DNA of 64,000 nucleotides, from NCBI RefSeq assembly GCF_014649335.1, contig NZ_BMSV01000004.1, positions 62,001 through 126,000 of the forward strand. Direction: 5' to 3'. This document shows positions 1 to 8,927 of the stretch, piece by piece (the stretch's first letter is position 1; every line of letters starts with the position of its first letter). The position numbers and the translations under genes were made by a program. Below the pieces are notes generated by a model. It saw only the letters and a list, made by a program, of their open reading frames with translations. It searched no databases and was not told the DNA's origin. The stretch is from Streptomyces roseolilacinus (GTDB taxonomy: Bacteria > Actinomycetota > Actinomycetes > Streptomycetales > Streptomycetaceae).

Positions 1-1
1 G

Positions 2-604
2 GTCAACGGGGTCCCCCGGCAGGAGCCGCGCCCCGCGCCGGAGGGGCCGCCGAGGATCCTGTACGCGGCGCGGCTCCAGGCCCGCAAGCGGCCGCGCGAC
101 TTCGTGGCGGCCGTGCCGGAGGTGCTGCGCCACCACCCGGACGCGCGGTTCGTCGTCGCCGGTCCCGACGAGGGCGAGCTGCCGGCCGTGCGCGCGCTGG
201 TCGACGGGCTGGGGCTGCGGGAGCGCGTCACCTTCGTGGGGGCGCTGGCCCCCGACCAGGTGCTGGACGAGCTGCGCCGGGCGCACGTGTACGTGCTGCC
301 GTCGGTGGACGAGCCGTTCCCGATGTCGGTCCTGGAGTCGCTGTCCGTGGGCACCCCGGCCGTGGTGACCGTGTCGAACGGGCTGGCGTCGGCGGTCCGG
401 GAGGCGGGTGCGGGCCGGGTCGTGGCGGACGCGTCGGGTCTCGCGGGCGCCGTGCTGGAGCTGCTGGAGCCGACGGCCGCCGGGGAGTCCTCGGCGGCGG
501 CGCACGCGCTGGCCGGGTCGGCCTTCTCCCTGGACGCCGTGGTGGACGAGCTGCTGGCCGTGTACGGCCGGGCGGCGGGCGGTCAGGCGCGCAGCCAGGC
601 GTAG
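2..604 (+). CDS. Glycosyltransferase family 4, C-terminal part (5' end outside window)
   Basis: This is the C-terminal GT-B domain of a retaining, nucleotide-sugar-dependent glycosyltransferase. The reading frame is open from base 2 and ends with TAG at 602-604. Visible family features are an ILYAARL strand, the VVAGPDEGE strand-loop, VTFVGAL, and the conserved VLPSVDEPFPMSVLESLSVGTP stretch in which the family acidic EX7E region binds the nucleotide sugar (SVDEPFPMSVLE here). The neighbours (gmd, fucose synthase, undecaprenyl-phosphate sugar transferase) suggest it adds a sugar to an extracellular polysaccharide or surface glycan. Its last 22 bases overlap the 3' end of the convergent lipoprotein gene. 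The donor and acceptor cannot be read from the sequence. Confidence 0.85.
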   Translation, partial: VNGVPRQEPRPAPEGPPRILYAARLQARKRPRDFVAAVPEVLRHHPDARFVVAGPDEGELPAVRALVDGLGLRERVTFVGALAPDQVLDELRRAHVYVLPSVDEPFPMSVLESLSVGTPAVVTVSNGLASAVREAGAGRVVADASGLAGAVLELLEPTAAGESSAAAHALAGSAFSLDAVVDELLAVYGRAAGGQARSQA

Positions 605-1320
605 CAGCCGGTGGAGACGAACCGGGCGGCGCCGGGCGGGACGGTCAGGGTGTGCCGGTCGCCGGCGGCGCCGGGTGCCGGGCCGCCGGCCAGCTGGGTG
701 CCCTGGGCATCGGTGACCTGCCAGGAGCAGCCGGGGCGGGCGGACGCGGTCCGGTAGCGGCCGGCGGCCGGGGAGGCGTGGGTGCCGTCCGGGTAGCCGC
801 CCGCGGCCGCGTCGAGGACGGGGCGCTGGTCGGGGCACAGGTGGGTGACGGCGTCGCCGGCGTCGCGGAGGTCCCCGGCGACGACGGCCGCGGCGGCGGC
901 GTCCTTGTCGTGCTTGGCGGTGCGGGCGATCCGCTGGCAGGTCTCCTTGCCGACGTCGAGGACGGCGGCGGGGTCGACGGTCCGGGGCACCCGGCCGCTG
1001 AGGTACTCCTTCTCCCGCTGGGTGAAGGAGCCGGTGGCGGGGGTGAGCGCCGCGTCCGGCCGTACGGGCCCGACCGGGACGGACCCGCCGGGCGCGGGGG
1101 CGGCGGTGGGACCGGCGGTCGGGCCGGCGGTGGGGCCGTGGGTGGCCGTGCCGTCCTGCTCCCCCGCGAGGCGGTCGGCCGCGGAGAGGCCCGGCGCGGA
1201 CGCCGAGGGGGCCGCCGCCTCCGTACGGCCGGGGTCGTCACCGGAGGAGCATCCGGCCACGACGACCACCCCCACCAGCAGCAACGAGACGGCGGCGGGA
1301 CGACGGAGGTGGGTGCGCAT
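583..1320 (-). CDS. Secreted lipoprotein, 245 aa, function unknown
   Basis: The protein starts MRTHLRRPAAVSLLLVGVVV and has a lipobox ending VVAGC (Cys at about residue 24), so it should be lipid-anchored outside the membrane. A Pro/Ala/Gly-rich linker with GPTA repeats (about residues 60-85) follows, then a helical segment with an RKEYLSGRVP-like stretch. A C-terminal module with paired cysteines (GCSWQV ... FVSTGCYAWLR) resembles small ligand or adhesion modules of streptomycete secreted proteins. The ATG at 1320 was chosen because AGGAG lies 6 bases upstream and a signal peptide follows directly; the frame stays open much further upstream but only as an antisense shadow. The 3' end overlaps the plus-strand glycosyltransferase by 22 bases. 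Confidence 0.8.
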   Translation of the reverse strand: MRTHLRRPAAVSLLLVGVVVVAGCSSGDDPGRTEAAAPSASAPGLSAADRLAGEQDGTATHGPTAGPTAGPTAAPAPGGSVPVGPVRPDAALTPATGSFTQREKEYLSGRVPRTVDPAAVLDVGKETCQRIARTAKHDKDAAAAAVVAGDLRDAGDAVTHLCPDQRPVLDAAAGGYPDGTHASPAAGRYRTASARPGCSWQVTDAQGTQLAGGPAPGAAGDRHTLTVPPGAARFVSTGCYAWLRA

Positions 1321-1439
1321 GTGTCGCTCCTGGTCGATGAGTACGTGACGGTCACGGCGCCCCCCGTGGGCGAGGCCCACCTGCACCCGGGAGGGGGAGG
1401 ACGCCCCATTGGGCCGCTCGTGGAGCCGAAGGGGCGCGC

Positions 1440-1511
1440 GGGTGTCGGGAAGACGAGCGCGCGGAGGCCCTGAGGAACGAAGGGCCGAGCACGGTCGACT
1501 TCCCGACACCC
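1440..1511. terminator. Long inverted repeat between two minus-strand genes
   Basis: GGGTGTCGGGAAG (1440-1452) is perfectly repeated in reverse as CTTCCCGACACCC (1499-1511). The 46-base loop holds a smaller GGCCC/GGGCC hairpin. The element lies just downstream of the 903-aa surface-protein gene and about 120 bases upstream of the lipoprotein start. It could be a compound terminator or a processed leader structure. No T-run follows it. Confidence 0.4.
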
Positions 1512-1544
1512 GCTGAAAGCGCCCCGGAGGCGGAACGAGCCTAT

Positions 1545-4256
1545 TCAGAGGGGCGAAAAGGTGAGGATCAGTCGAGGCGTGCCCTCCGCCGCCGGTGCCT
1601 CGTGCGACCACAGCCACAGCGCGTCGGTGCCCTCGCCGGTCAGGGCCAGGCTGTAGTCGCCGCCCAGCGCGGCGCCGACGGCGGCCCGGTCCAGTTGGAC
1701 GGAGGCGCTGCCGCTCGGGCCGGCCGGTGGGGTGAGGGTGCCCAGGAGCTGGGTGCCGACGGCCGGTCTGGACGCGTGGGTGACCTCGTTCTCCGACCAG
1801 GCCGCCGTGACCGGGCGGACCAGCACGGGGTCGGTGGATCCGGCCGTCGACGACGAGTCGGTGCGGACCTCCAGTGCCGCCCCGGTGAGCCGCGTACCGG
1901 CGGGGGCGGCGGGCAGCGGGAAGCGGAGGTACGTCTCGTAGGCGGCGCTGCCGCGCACGGCGAGGGAGGTCGCGGTGCCGTAGTTGGTGCCGGTGGAGCC
2001 GGCGTTGACGTACGTGTCGGCGGTCGGCTGCACGGTGGTGACCGTGTCGCCCTTCTGGGAGGCGCGCGCGTGGTGGCCGGCGATCTGGGTGGCGGTGAGC
2101 GCGGTGGGGTAGACGGCGGTCTCGTCGAGCTGGCCGGCGAAGTGGTTGCTGGTCGGGCGGGACGGCCAGTTGCCGACGGCGTCGCCGCCGATGTGCCAGT
2201 AGCCGGCGTACCGTTCGTGGCCGGAGTAGCCGTTGCTGCCGACGCGCTTGCCGTCGACGTACAGGCTCATGCCGCCGGGGCCCTGGGTGCCGACGACGTG
2301 GTGCCACTTGCCGTCGTTGTAGGCGGTCGGGGTGTTGAGGTAGCGGGTTCCGCCGTCGTAGGCGCCGAAGTACAGCTGGCCCCAGTTGTTCATGTAGATG
2401 TGCTTGTCGTAGCGGCCGCTGTTGCGGGTGGTGTTGTTGCCGAACCCGATCAGTTTGCCGCCGCGTGTCGTGGTGGTCTTGAACCACGTCTCGAGGGTGT
2501 ACGCGTCGCCGACGGTGACGCGGCGGTCGCTGTGGATCTTGGCGTCGACGCCGTCGAAGGCGAACGACCTGCTGCCGTCGGCGATGACGCCGGGCTGTCC
2601 CTGGGTGGGCGCGCCGGCCTGGAGGCCGCTGGTGTTGCCGGTGGAGGAGTCCGCGACGTACGGGGTGACCGTGTCGTCGTACCGCCAGTACAGCTGGGCG
2701 CCGTCCGCGATGACCTGGGAGGCGTAGGGCTGTGCGGAGACCGCGACCGTGGCGGTGACCGTGGCGGACGGACCGCTGACGTTGCCCGCGCCGTCCGTGG
2801 CGGTGACCCGGTAGGTGTGGGTGGTGCCGGGGGTCAGGCCGGTGTCGGTGAACGACGCCTGCGGGCGGTGCCAGGGCAGCGAGTCGGCGTTGACGGTGGC
2901 GACCGGGGTGGCCGAGCCGTCCCGGTACACCTTGTACGTCAGGCGGCTGTCGTCCAGGTCGAGGCTGGTGCGCCAGCGGACGTGGATCTCGCCGGGTCTC
3001 ACGCCGGCCGCGCTCGCGACGGGTGTGGTGGGCCGGCCGGTGTCGCCGGTGGAGGCGAAGCGGGTGAGGCCCTGGGCGGGGGCGCCGTTGACGGTGGTGA
3101 ACTCGCCTCCGGACCAGAGGTACTCGACGCCGTTCTTGGCGGCGATCGTGATCACCCGCGGGCCGATGCCCTCGCCGATCCCGTCGTTGCTGTCCGGGAA
3201 CCAGCCGAGCTTGCCGACCGAGGTCGTGGGCTGTGCCAGGAAGTGGTAGCGCCGCCCGTCGGGGAACTCCCCGACGAGGCCGCAGTCGTGTGCGTGCGAC
3301 GCGCTGTACAGCACGCCCTTGTGGGATTCGACCGCCTGCGTCGCGCCCAGGCAGGTGTCCCGCCAGCGCTGCCCGAAGCCATTCAGCTCCAGGGCGATCC
3401 GGCCGTCGAAGCCGCCGGTGCCCTCGTGGGCGGTGTAGAAGCCGGTGGCGTCGGTGTCGATGTCCTTGACGACCGAGCTGTTCATGATGAAGCCCGGGTA
3501 GGTCTTGGCGTTGGCGCCGGTGGTGGCGTCGACGACGGCGAGGGCGTGCGAGTCGGCCCCGTTGACGGTGAAGAAGTCGCCGCCGAGCAGGGCGTGCCGC
3601 CCGTCGGGGGTGATCTCGATGGCGCGGCCCGGTTCGTCGGCGTCGGCGCGGAACGGCCGCAGGGCGCCCGTCGTGGCGTCGACCGCGGCGAACCGCTGCC
3701 GTGTCTGGCCGTTGACCTGCCCGAAGTCGCCGGCCGCGTACACGGTGTCCCCGGTGACGGCGAGGGCGCGGACGGTGGCGGGGAAGGCGGCGTTGAAGCC
3801 GTCCTTCGGAGTGCAGGTGGCGATGTCGATGGCGGCGGCGCTGGACACGGGCATGCCGTTGACCGCGCCGAAGTAGCCGCCCACGTACAGGGTGCGCTGG
3901 TCCGGTGACACGGTCAGGGCGCGCACGGTGGCGGTGCCGGAGGAGACCGTGAAGGACAGGGCGCAGTCGGTGGGGGCGCCGGTCGCGGCGTCCAGTGCCG
4001 CGAAGTTCAGCGCCCGCCGCTCGGTCCCGGCCGCTCCTTCGGGGGGCCGTACGGTGGAGAACGTGCCGCCGGCGAAGACCACGCCGCCCGCCTGGGCGAG
4101 GGCCCAGACGATGCCGTCGGTCTGCCAGGTGGGCAGGTCGTCCGCGGTGAAGGCCACCGGTTCGGTGACCGCGGCGGCCTGCGGGGCGGTGACCGCCCCC
4201 AGGCCGGCCGCCAGGGACAGGGCGAGGGCGGCGCGCAGCCCTCTGGATCTCTTCAT
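1545..4256 (-). CDS. Secreted multidomain protein (propeller-like, FnIII, LamG, DNRLRE), 903 aa
   Basis: A signal peptide (MKRSRGLRAALALSLAAGLG, cleavage after APQAAA) leads into about 400 residues of repeated propeller-type strands. These carry motifs such as VYAAGDFGQVNGQ and FAAVDATTGALRPF, as in delta-60/PQQ-like repeats. A fibronectin type III domain (about 435-535) follows, then a concanavalin/LamG fold (about 550-730, with SFAFDGVDAKI and YLNTPTAYNDGKWHHVVGT) and a C-terminal DNRLRE module (about 740-900, with ADTYVNAGSTGTNYGTATSL and ETYLRFPLP). The last two are glycan-binding or surface-display modules in known families. No catalytic residues were recognised. The ATG at 4256 was chosen because GGGGGG precedes it and the signal peptide starts there. 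The gene sits inside a polysaccharide locus, so it may bind the surface glycan made by its neighbours. Confidence 0.82.
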   Translation of the reverse strand: MKRSRGLRAALALSLAAGLGAVTAPQAAAVTEPVAFTADDLPTWQTDGIVWALAQAGGVVFAGGTFSTVRPPEGAAGTERRALNFAALDAATGAPTDCALSFTVSSGTATVRALTVSPDQRTLYVGGYFGAVNGMPVSSAAAIDIATCTPKDGFNAAFPATVRALAVTGDTVYAAGDFGQVNGQTRQRFAAVDATTGALRPFRADADEPGRAIEITPDGRHALLGGDFFTVNGADSHALAVVDATTGANAKTYPGFIMNSSVVKDIDTDATGFYTAHEGTGGFDGRIALELNGFGQRWRDTCLGATQAVESHKGVLYSASHAHDCGLVGEFPDGRRYHFLAQPTTSVGKLGWFPDSNDGIGEGIGPRVITIAAKNGVEYLWSGGEFTTVNGAPAQGLTRFASTGDTGRPTTPVASAAGVRPGEIHVRWRTSLDLDDSRLTYKVYRDGSATPVATVNADSLPWHRPQASFTDTGLTPGTTHTYRVTATDGAGNVSGPSATVTATVAVSAQPYASQVIADGAQLYWRYDDTVTPYVADSSTGNTSGLQAGAPTQGQPGVIADGSRSFAFDGVDAKIHSDRRVTVGDAYTLETWFKTTTTRGGKLIGFGNNTTRNSGRYDKHIYMNNWGQLYFGAYDGGTRYLNTPTAYNDGKWHHVVGTQGPGGMSLYVDGKRVGSNGYSGHERYAGYWHIGGDAVGNWPSRPTSNHFAGQLDETAVYPTALTATQIAGHHARASQKGDTVTTVQPTADTYVNAGSTGTNYGTATSLAVRGSAAYETYLRFPLPAAPAGTRLTGAALEVRTDSSSTAGSTDPVLVRPVTAAWSENEVTHASRPAVGTQLLGTLTPPAGPSGSASVQLDRAAVGAALGGDYSLALTGEGTDALWLWSHEAPAAEGTPRLILTFSPL

Positions 4257-4406
4257 GTACCCCCCAAGACCGGACGCCCGGACGCCGTGAGCGGTCGCGG
4301 GCGCGTTCCGGGCGCCCGGCTGATCGCCCAAAAGAGTGAATGAGCCGTAGAGTAGCGCTCCTTGGGCCATTTCTGGCCAACTCCCCGTAAATTCACGGGC
4401 GGTGAC

Positions 4407-5420
4407 TCAGCGGTCGACGCGGACCGTGGCGCCGGCCAGTTCGTCGCGGACCTGGCGGATGTCGGCGTCGACCATGATCCGGGCGAGTTCGTCGACCCGC
4501 ACCTCGGGCTTCCAGCCGAGGATCTCCTCCGCCTTGCCGGCGTCGCCGATCAGCGCGTCGACCTCGCTGGGGCGCTCGTACTTGGCGTCGTGGCGGACGT
4601 ACTCCCGCCAGTCGAGGTCCGCGTGGCCGAAGGCCGTCTCCAGGAACTGGCGGACGGTGGCCGCGACGCCGGTCGCGACGACGTAGTCGGTCGGCTCGTC
4701 CTGCTGGAGCATCCGCCACATCGCGTCGACGTACTCGGGGGCGTACCCCCAGTCGCGGACGGCGTCGAGGTTGCCGAGGTACAGCTCGCCCTGTAGGCCC
4801 GCCTTGATCCGGGCGACCGCCCGCGTGATCTTGCGGGTCACGAAGGTCTCGCCGCGGCGCGGGGACTCGTGGTTGAAGAGGATGCCGTTGACCGCGTACA
4901 TCCCGTACGCCTCGCGGTAGTTGACCGTGGCCCAGTAGCCGTAGACCTTGGCCACGCCGTACGGGCTGCGCGGGTGGAACGGCGTCCGCTCGTTCTGCGG
5001 GGGCGGGGTCGCGCCGAACATCTCCGACGACGACGCCTGGTAGACGCGGGTGTCGACGCCCGACGCCCGGATCGCCTCCAGCAGCCGCAGCGCGCCGAGG
5101 CCGGTGACGTCCCCGGTGTAGAGGGGCGCGTCGAAGGAGACGCGGACGTGGGACTGGGCGCCCAGGTTGTACACCTCGTCGGGGCGTATCTCGCGCAGCA
5201 GGTTCACCAGCGCCACCCCGTCGGACAGGTCGGCGTGGTGCAGCACGAACGACCGGCCGGACTCCTGCGGACCCTGGTAGATGTGGTCGATCCGCTCGGT
5301 GTTGAAGGTGGACGAGCGGCGCACCAGGCCGTGCACCGTGTACCCCTTCGACAGCAGCAGCTCGGACAGGTACGACCCGTCCTGGCCGGTGACCCCCGTG
5401 ATCAGTGCGGTCCTGCTCAT
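4407..5420 (-). CDS. gmd: GDP-mannose 4,6-dehydratase
   Basis: Converts GDP-D-mannose to GDP-4-dehydro-6-deoxy-D-mannose in the cytoplasm, the first step towards GDP-fucose or GDP-rhamnose. The 337-aa length is normal for this short-chain dehydrogenase family. The N-terminal [11 protein letters not shown] holds the NADP-binding glycine loop and the Gmd-specific [15 protein letters not shown] supplies the catalytic Ser/Glu, and the YxxxK pair is in [28 protein letters not shown] is the diagnostic Gmd signature. GGAGGGG lies 9 bases upstream of the ATG at 5420. The gene is divergent from the fucose-synthase gene with a 122-bp shared promoter region, so the pair can supply GDP-L-fucose or a related deoxysugar to the polysaccharide. 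Confidence 0.96.
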   Translation of the reverse strand: MSRTALITGVTGQDGSYLSELLLSKGYTVHGLVRRSSTFNTERIDHIYQGPQESGRSFVLHHADLSDGVALVNLLREIRPDEVYNLGAQSHVRVSFDAPLYTGDVTGLGALRLLEAIRASGVDTRVYQASSSEMFGATPPPQNERTPFHPRSPYGVAKVYGYWATVNYREAYGMYAVNGILFNHESPRRGETFVTRKITRAVARIKAGLQGELYLGNLDAVRDWGYAPEYVDAMWRMLQQDEPTDYVVATGVAATVRQFLETAFGHADLDWREYVRHDAKYERPSEVDALIGDAGKAEEILGWKPEVRVDELARIMVDADIRQVRDELAGATVRVDR

Positions 5421-5542
5421 GTGTGGCTTCCCCTCCCGGAGGAGCCGCGCGTCGGCCCCGTCCCCGTCGTTCCGCTGCGTGGTGTGCGTGGATCAGGGCG
5501 AAGGGCGTGGGTCGCGCGGTCGCTCCTGGCATGATCCGGCCC

Positions 5543-6556
5543 ATGACCGACTCGCCGGCGGCCCCGCCGCCCCCCGCCCCGTCGTCGCCGTACCTGCCGC
5601 GGCAGGCGCGGATATTCGTCGCGGGCCACCGCGGACTCGTGGGGTCCGCGATGGTCCGCCGGCTGGCCGCCGACGGGCACGAGGTGATCACCCGTGACCG
5701 CGCGGCGCTCGACCTCCGCGACGCCGACGGCACCGCCGCGTTCCTGGCGGACGTGCGGCCCGACGCGGTGGTCCTGGCCGCCGCCAAGGTCGGCGGCATC
5801 CTCGCGAACAGCACGCAGCCCGTGCCGTTCCTGGAGGACAACCTGCGCATCCAGCTCAGCGTGATCGCGGGCGCGCACGCGGCCCGGGTGCCACGGCTGC
5901 TGTTCCTCGGCTCGTCGTGCATCTACCCCAAGCACGCGCCGCAGCCCATCCGGGAGGACGCGCTGCTGACCGGCCCGCTGGAGCCCACCAACGAGCCGTA
6001 CGCGCTGGCGAAGATCGCCGGCATCTGCCAGGTCCAGTCGTACCGACGGCAGTTCGGCGCCGCGTACATCTCGGCGATGCCGACGAACCTGTACGGCCCG
6101 GGCGACAACTTCGACCTGGAGACCTCGCACGTCCTGCCGGCCCTGGTGCGCCGCTTCCACGAGGCGCGCGAGGCCGGCCGCGAGGAGGTGACGCTGTGGG
6201 GTTCGGGCACCCCGCGCCGGGAGTTCCTGCACGTCGACGACCTGGCGGACGCCTGCGCGACGCTCCTGGCGGCGTACGACGGCGACGCGCCGGTCAACGT
6301 CGGCTGCGGGCAGGACCTGACGATCCGCGAGCTGGCGGAGACGATCGCCGGGGTGACCGGCTTCACCGGCCGGATCGCCTGGGACACCGGCAAGCCCGAC
6401 GGCACGCCCCGCAAGCTGCTGGACGTCTCCCGGCTGACGGAGCTCGGCTGGCGGCCCCGCGTCCCGCTGCGGGAGGGCATCGCCGCGACGTACGCGTGGT
6501 GGCTGGCCCGGCGGGGCGGGGGCGGCGCGGTGGACGGGCGCCCCGCGGACGGCTGA
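5543..6556 (+). CDS. fcl: GDP-L-fucose synthase (GDP-4-keto-6-deoxymannose epimerase/reductase)
   Basis: Carries out 3,5-epimerisation and NADPH reduction of the Gmd product to GDP-L-fucose. After a Pro-rich N-terminal tail come RIFVAGHRGLVGSAM (NADP loop, family GHxGxVGS), LAAAKVGGI, LGSSCIYPK and the catalytic Tyr/Lys in EPYALAKIAG. NLYGPGDNFD and REFLHVDDLADA are also typical of the family. Two in-frame ATGs (5531 and 5543) lie close together and neither has a clear Shine-Dalgarno sequence. The second gives a 337-aa protein that fits family length once the tail is allowed for. It ends 19 bases from the convergent sugar-transferase gene. Confidence 0.93.
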   Translation: MTDSPAAPPPPAPSSPYLPRQARIFVAGHRGLVGSAMVRRLAADGHEVITRDRAALDLRDADGTAAFLADVRPDAVVLAAAKVGGILANSTQPVPFLEDNLRIQLSVIAGAHAARVPRLLFLGSSCIYPKHAPQPIREDALLTGPLEPTNEPYALAKIAGICQVQSYRRQFGAAYISAMPTNLYGPGDNFDLETSHVLPALVRRFHEAREAGREEVTLWGSGTPRREFLHVDDLADACATLLAAYDGDAPVNVGCGQDLTIRELAETIAGVTGFTGRIAWDTGKPDGTPRKLLDVSRLTELGWRPRVPLREGIAATYAWWLARRGGGGAVDGRPADG

Positions 6557-6575
6557 CCGCGCCATCCCGGCACCC

Positions 6576-8063
6576 TCAGTACGCTCCGCGGCCGTCGACG
6601 ACGGCCCGGAGCGTGCGGCTCATCACGTCGAGGTCGCTGCTGAACGACCAGTTGTCGACGTAGTGCAGGTCGAGCTGAATCGTTTCGTCCCAGGACAGGT
6701 CGGAGCGGCCGCTGACCTGCCACAGCCCCGTCATGCCGGGCCTCACCCGCAGGCGGCGCAGCGCCGTCGCGTCGTAGTCCGCGACCTCCTCGGGCAGCGG
6801 CGGGCGCGGACCCACCAGGGACATGTCACCCCGGAGGACGTTGAACAGCTGCGGCAGCTCGTCCAGGGACGTGCGGCGCAGGAAGCGCCCCACGCGCGTG
6901 ACGCGCGGGTCGCGGCGCATCTTGAACATCAGCCCGTCGCACTCGTTGCGCGGGGCGAGGTCGCCCTTGCGGCGGTCGGCGTCGGTGACCATGCTGCGGA
7001 ACTTCCACATGGTGAAAATCTCCTGGTCCCGGCCCACCCGGCGCTGCCGGTAGAGCGCGGGCCCGGGCGAGTCCAGCCGTATGAGCAGGGCGAGCAGGAG
7101 CAGCAGCGGGGCCAGCAGCACCACGCCGAGGGCGGCGCCGCAGCGGTCGACGGCGGACTTCAGGGCGGCCTGCGCGCCCGGGCCGAGCGGCGGTTCGACG
7201 CGCAGGACGGCGAGTCCGGCGACGGAGGTGGCCGTCAGCCGCTTCACGGACGTCTCGACCAGGCCGGGGGTGAGCGCGACCTCCAGGCCGGCGTCGTGGA
7301 GCGCCCAGCACAGCTCGCGCAGCCGGTCCCCGGTGAGGCACGCGCCGGGGGCGAGCAGCACCAGCTCGGCGCGGTGGCGGCGGGCGGCTTCGACCAGCCG
7401 GTGCCCGGCCGTGCGGCCGTCCAGGTCGGGACCGAGCCGGTCGGCGGCGGCCGTCTCGCCGGTGGGGGCGCCGTCCCCGGCGAGGACGGTGCCGACCACG
7501 GCGTACGGGTGGTCCGTGCGCGACGCCAGGCGCTGGACGGCGCCCTCCAGGACGCCCGGCTCGCCGACGACGAGCACCCGGTCGACGGCCTCGGCGGCGC
7601 GCCGGGCCTCGGTGAGGTGGCGGTGGAGCCGCCGCCGGCACACCACCGCTCCCACCAGGCAGGGCACGAGCGCGACGAGCGCCGGGTACGGCTGCGGGGG
7701 GTGGGCGGTGGCGACGCCGAGGACGGCGAGCGCGGCCACCAGGATCAGCCAGTCGTGCAGGACGGGTAACGCCCCGCGCGACTCGCCGAGTTCGTCGATC
7801 CGGTAGCGGCGCCGGAGCGCCCGGACGGTGAGCCAGGTCGCGGTGGCGACGGCGGCGGTCCGCAGCGGGTACGGCTGCCCGGCCCGGCCGAGGACCAGGG
7901 CGACGGACGCGGCGGTGACGGCGGCGTCGGCGCCGAGGACGGCCGGCAGGTACCACCGCGGCTTGGCGCGGCGGCCCGTGGACGTGCGACGCCTGCTTTG
8001 CGCGACGTCACGGACGGATGTCAGGCGTGTGGTGCGGACTCCGTGGGTTCCGGTGTCTCCCAA
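6576..8063 (-). CDS. Polyprenyl-phosphate sugar-1-phosphate transferase (WcaJ/CpsE-like) containing a TTA codon
   Basis: A 495-aa initiating phosphoglycosyl transferase that should load a sugar-1-phosphate onto undecaprenyl phosphate at the inner membrane face. The N-terminal half has several hydrophobic helices (about 38-150) and a CoA-binding-like/Rossmann region with RVLVVGEPG. A membrane helix at about 300-325 precedes the catalytic domain, which has FTMWKFRSM, DELPQLFNVLRGDMSLVGPR and RPGMTGLWQVSGRS, all signature stretches of the family. The start is TTG at 8063, with a G-run 11 bases upstream. Codon 99 (bases 7769-7767, within GALP) is TTA, so full translation should need the bldA tRNA found elsewhere in this window. 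This suggests glycan export is tied to development. Confidence 0.92.
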   Translation of the reverse strand: MGDTGTHGVRTTRLTSVRDVAQSRRRTSTGRRAKPRWYLPAVLGADAAVTAASVALVLGRAGQPYPLRTAAVATATWLTVRALRRRYRIDELGESRGALPVLHDWLILVAALAVLGVATAHPPQPYPALVALVPCLVGAVVCRRRLHRHLTEARRAAEAVDRVLVVGEPGVLEGAVQRLASRTDHPYAVVGTVLAGDGAPTGETAAADRLGPDLDGRTAGHRLVEAARRHRAELVLLAPGACLTGDRLRELCWALHDAGLEVALTPGLVETSVKRLTATSVAGLAVLRVEPPLGPGAQAALKSAVDRCGAALGVVLLAPLLLLLALLIRLDSPGPALYRQRRVGRDQEIFTMWKFRSMVTDADRRKGDLAPRNECDGLMFKMRRDPRVTRVGRFLRRTSLDELPQLFNVLRGDMSLVGPRPPLPEEVADYDATALRRLRVRPGMTGLWQVSGRSDLSWDETIQLDLHYVDNWSFSSDLDVMSRTLRAVVDGRGAY

Positions 8064-8183
8064 GATTCGTACGCCCCCCCAGGCTCGGAAAACCGTGCTC
8101 CCCGCCCGGGTCGGTGTGGCGGTTCACACAATTCCTTCACGCGAGGGCACACTACGCCACGAGGACGCCCTACAGAACACGTC

Positions 8184-8205
8184 CTTTCGTAATCTTTCGT
8201 ATACG
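8184..8205. promoter_or_regulatory. AT-rich direct repeat upstream of sugar-transferase gene
   Basis: CTTTCGT occurs twice with a 3-base gap (8184-8190 and 8194-8200), and the second copy runs into the palindrome CGTATACG (8198-8205). This is one of the few AT-rich spots in the 162-bp gap between the sugar-transferase start and the end of the anti-sigma-like gene. It is a candidate operator or promoter element; the cognate protein is unknown. Confidence 0.3.
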
Positions 8206-8225
8206 TACCGTTTCCGGACAGTTGC

Positions 8226-8750
8226 TTACGCTGGCGCTGCCAACTCCGCCCAGACGGTCTTCCCGGGCGCTTCCGACGCCCTCGTGACGCCCCAGTCGAG
8301 GCAGAGGCGCTGCACGATGAACATGCCGTGCCCGCCGGGCCGGCCGGCGCGGTGGGGGGTGCGCGGCGCGGGCTGCCCGGCGCCGCGGTCCTCGACCTCC
8401 AGGCGCAGCACCTTGGCCCTCAGCGAGACCCGCAGCTCCTCGGGGCCGTCCGCGTGGAGGCAGGCGTTGGTGACGAGTTCGGAGACGACCAGCAGCACGT
8501 CCTCGGCGGCGGCACGGCGGTCGGCGGTGGCGGCGGGGAGCCAGCCCCAGTCGTAGAGCGCCTGACGGGTGAAGTCGCGGGCGAGCGGGACGATGCCGCT
8601 CGCTCCGTCCAGCGAGAGGCGGCGCGTCTCACGGTGCGTGTCTCGCTCGTCGGACGCGTCGTAAGGTGCCACGCGCTGTGCGGAGGGGGCGCCGGGGCGG
8701 CCCGGCTCGGGGCCGAGGCCGCTCGGCGGTTGCTGCTGGGTGGCACCCAT
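8226..8750 (-). CDS. ATP-binding anti-sigma/serine-kinase-like protein (RsbW/PrsI type)
   Basis: A 174-aa protein with a GHKL ATPase domain of the HATPase_c_2 type. The N-box is ELVTNACLHA (about 92-101), the D-box region is LRLEVEDRGAG, and the G-box is GRPGGHGMFIVQRL. An unstructured N-terminal tail of about 45 residues precedes it. In this family the protein binds a sigma factor or phosphorylates a STAS partner on serine. The STAS gene lies 177 bp upstream on the same strand and a SigB/F-type sigma gene lies beyond it, so the three probably form a partner switch. From memory the arrangement resembles prsI-arsI-sigI of S. coelicolor. AGGTGA lies 8-10 bases before the ATG at 8750. Confidence 0.85.
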   Translation of the reverse strand: MGATQQQPPSGLGPEPGRPGAPSAQRVAPYDASDERDTHRETRRLSLDGASGIVPLARDFTRQALYDWGWLPAATADRRAAAEDVLLVVSELVTNACLHADGPEELRVSLRAKVLRLEVEDRGAGQPAPRTPHRAGRPGGHGMFIVQRLCLDWGVTRASEAPGKTVWAELAAPA

Positions 8751-8927
8751 CAGCGCTTCACCTCACCGATTCACCAGGTCGTCATTGCGTCGACATCGAC
8801 ATCGTTTACAAAGAGTGTGGCCCCCTCGGCAGCCCACCGCGGGGTCTTCTGGCTTCTTCTGCCCGTCCGTCCCCGGCCGACACCCGTCAGATCGACCGTG
8901 TCCGACCTGAGGCCCCGGCGTGCCGCC

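Noticed and set aside
583..4380. Continuous 1265-codon minus-strand frame
   Set aside because: Most of it is an antisense or offset shadow of the 903-aa surface-protein gene, rich in Arg and Pro. Only its last 245 codons, from the lipoprotein ATG, look like a real protein.
8662..8664. TTA codon in the anti-sigma-like gene
   Set aside because: The TAA on the plus strand is out of frame with the gene starting at 8750.
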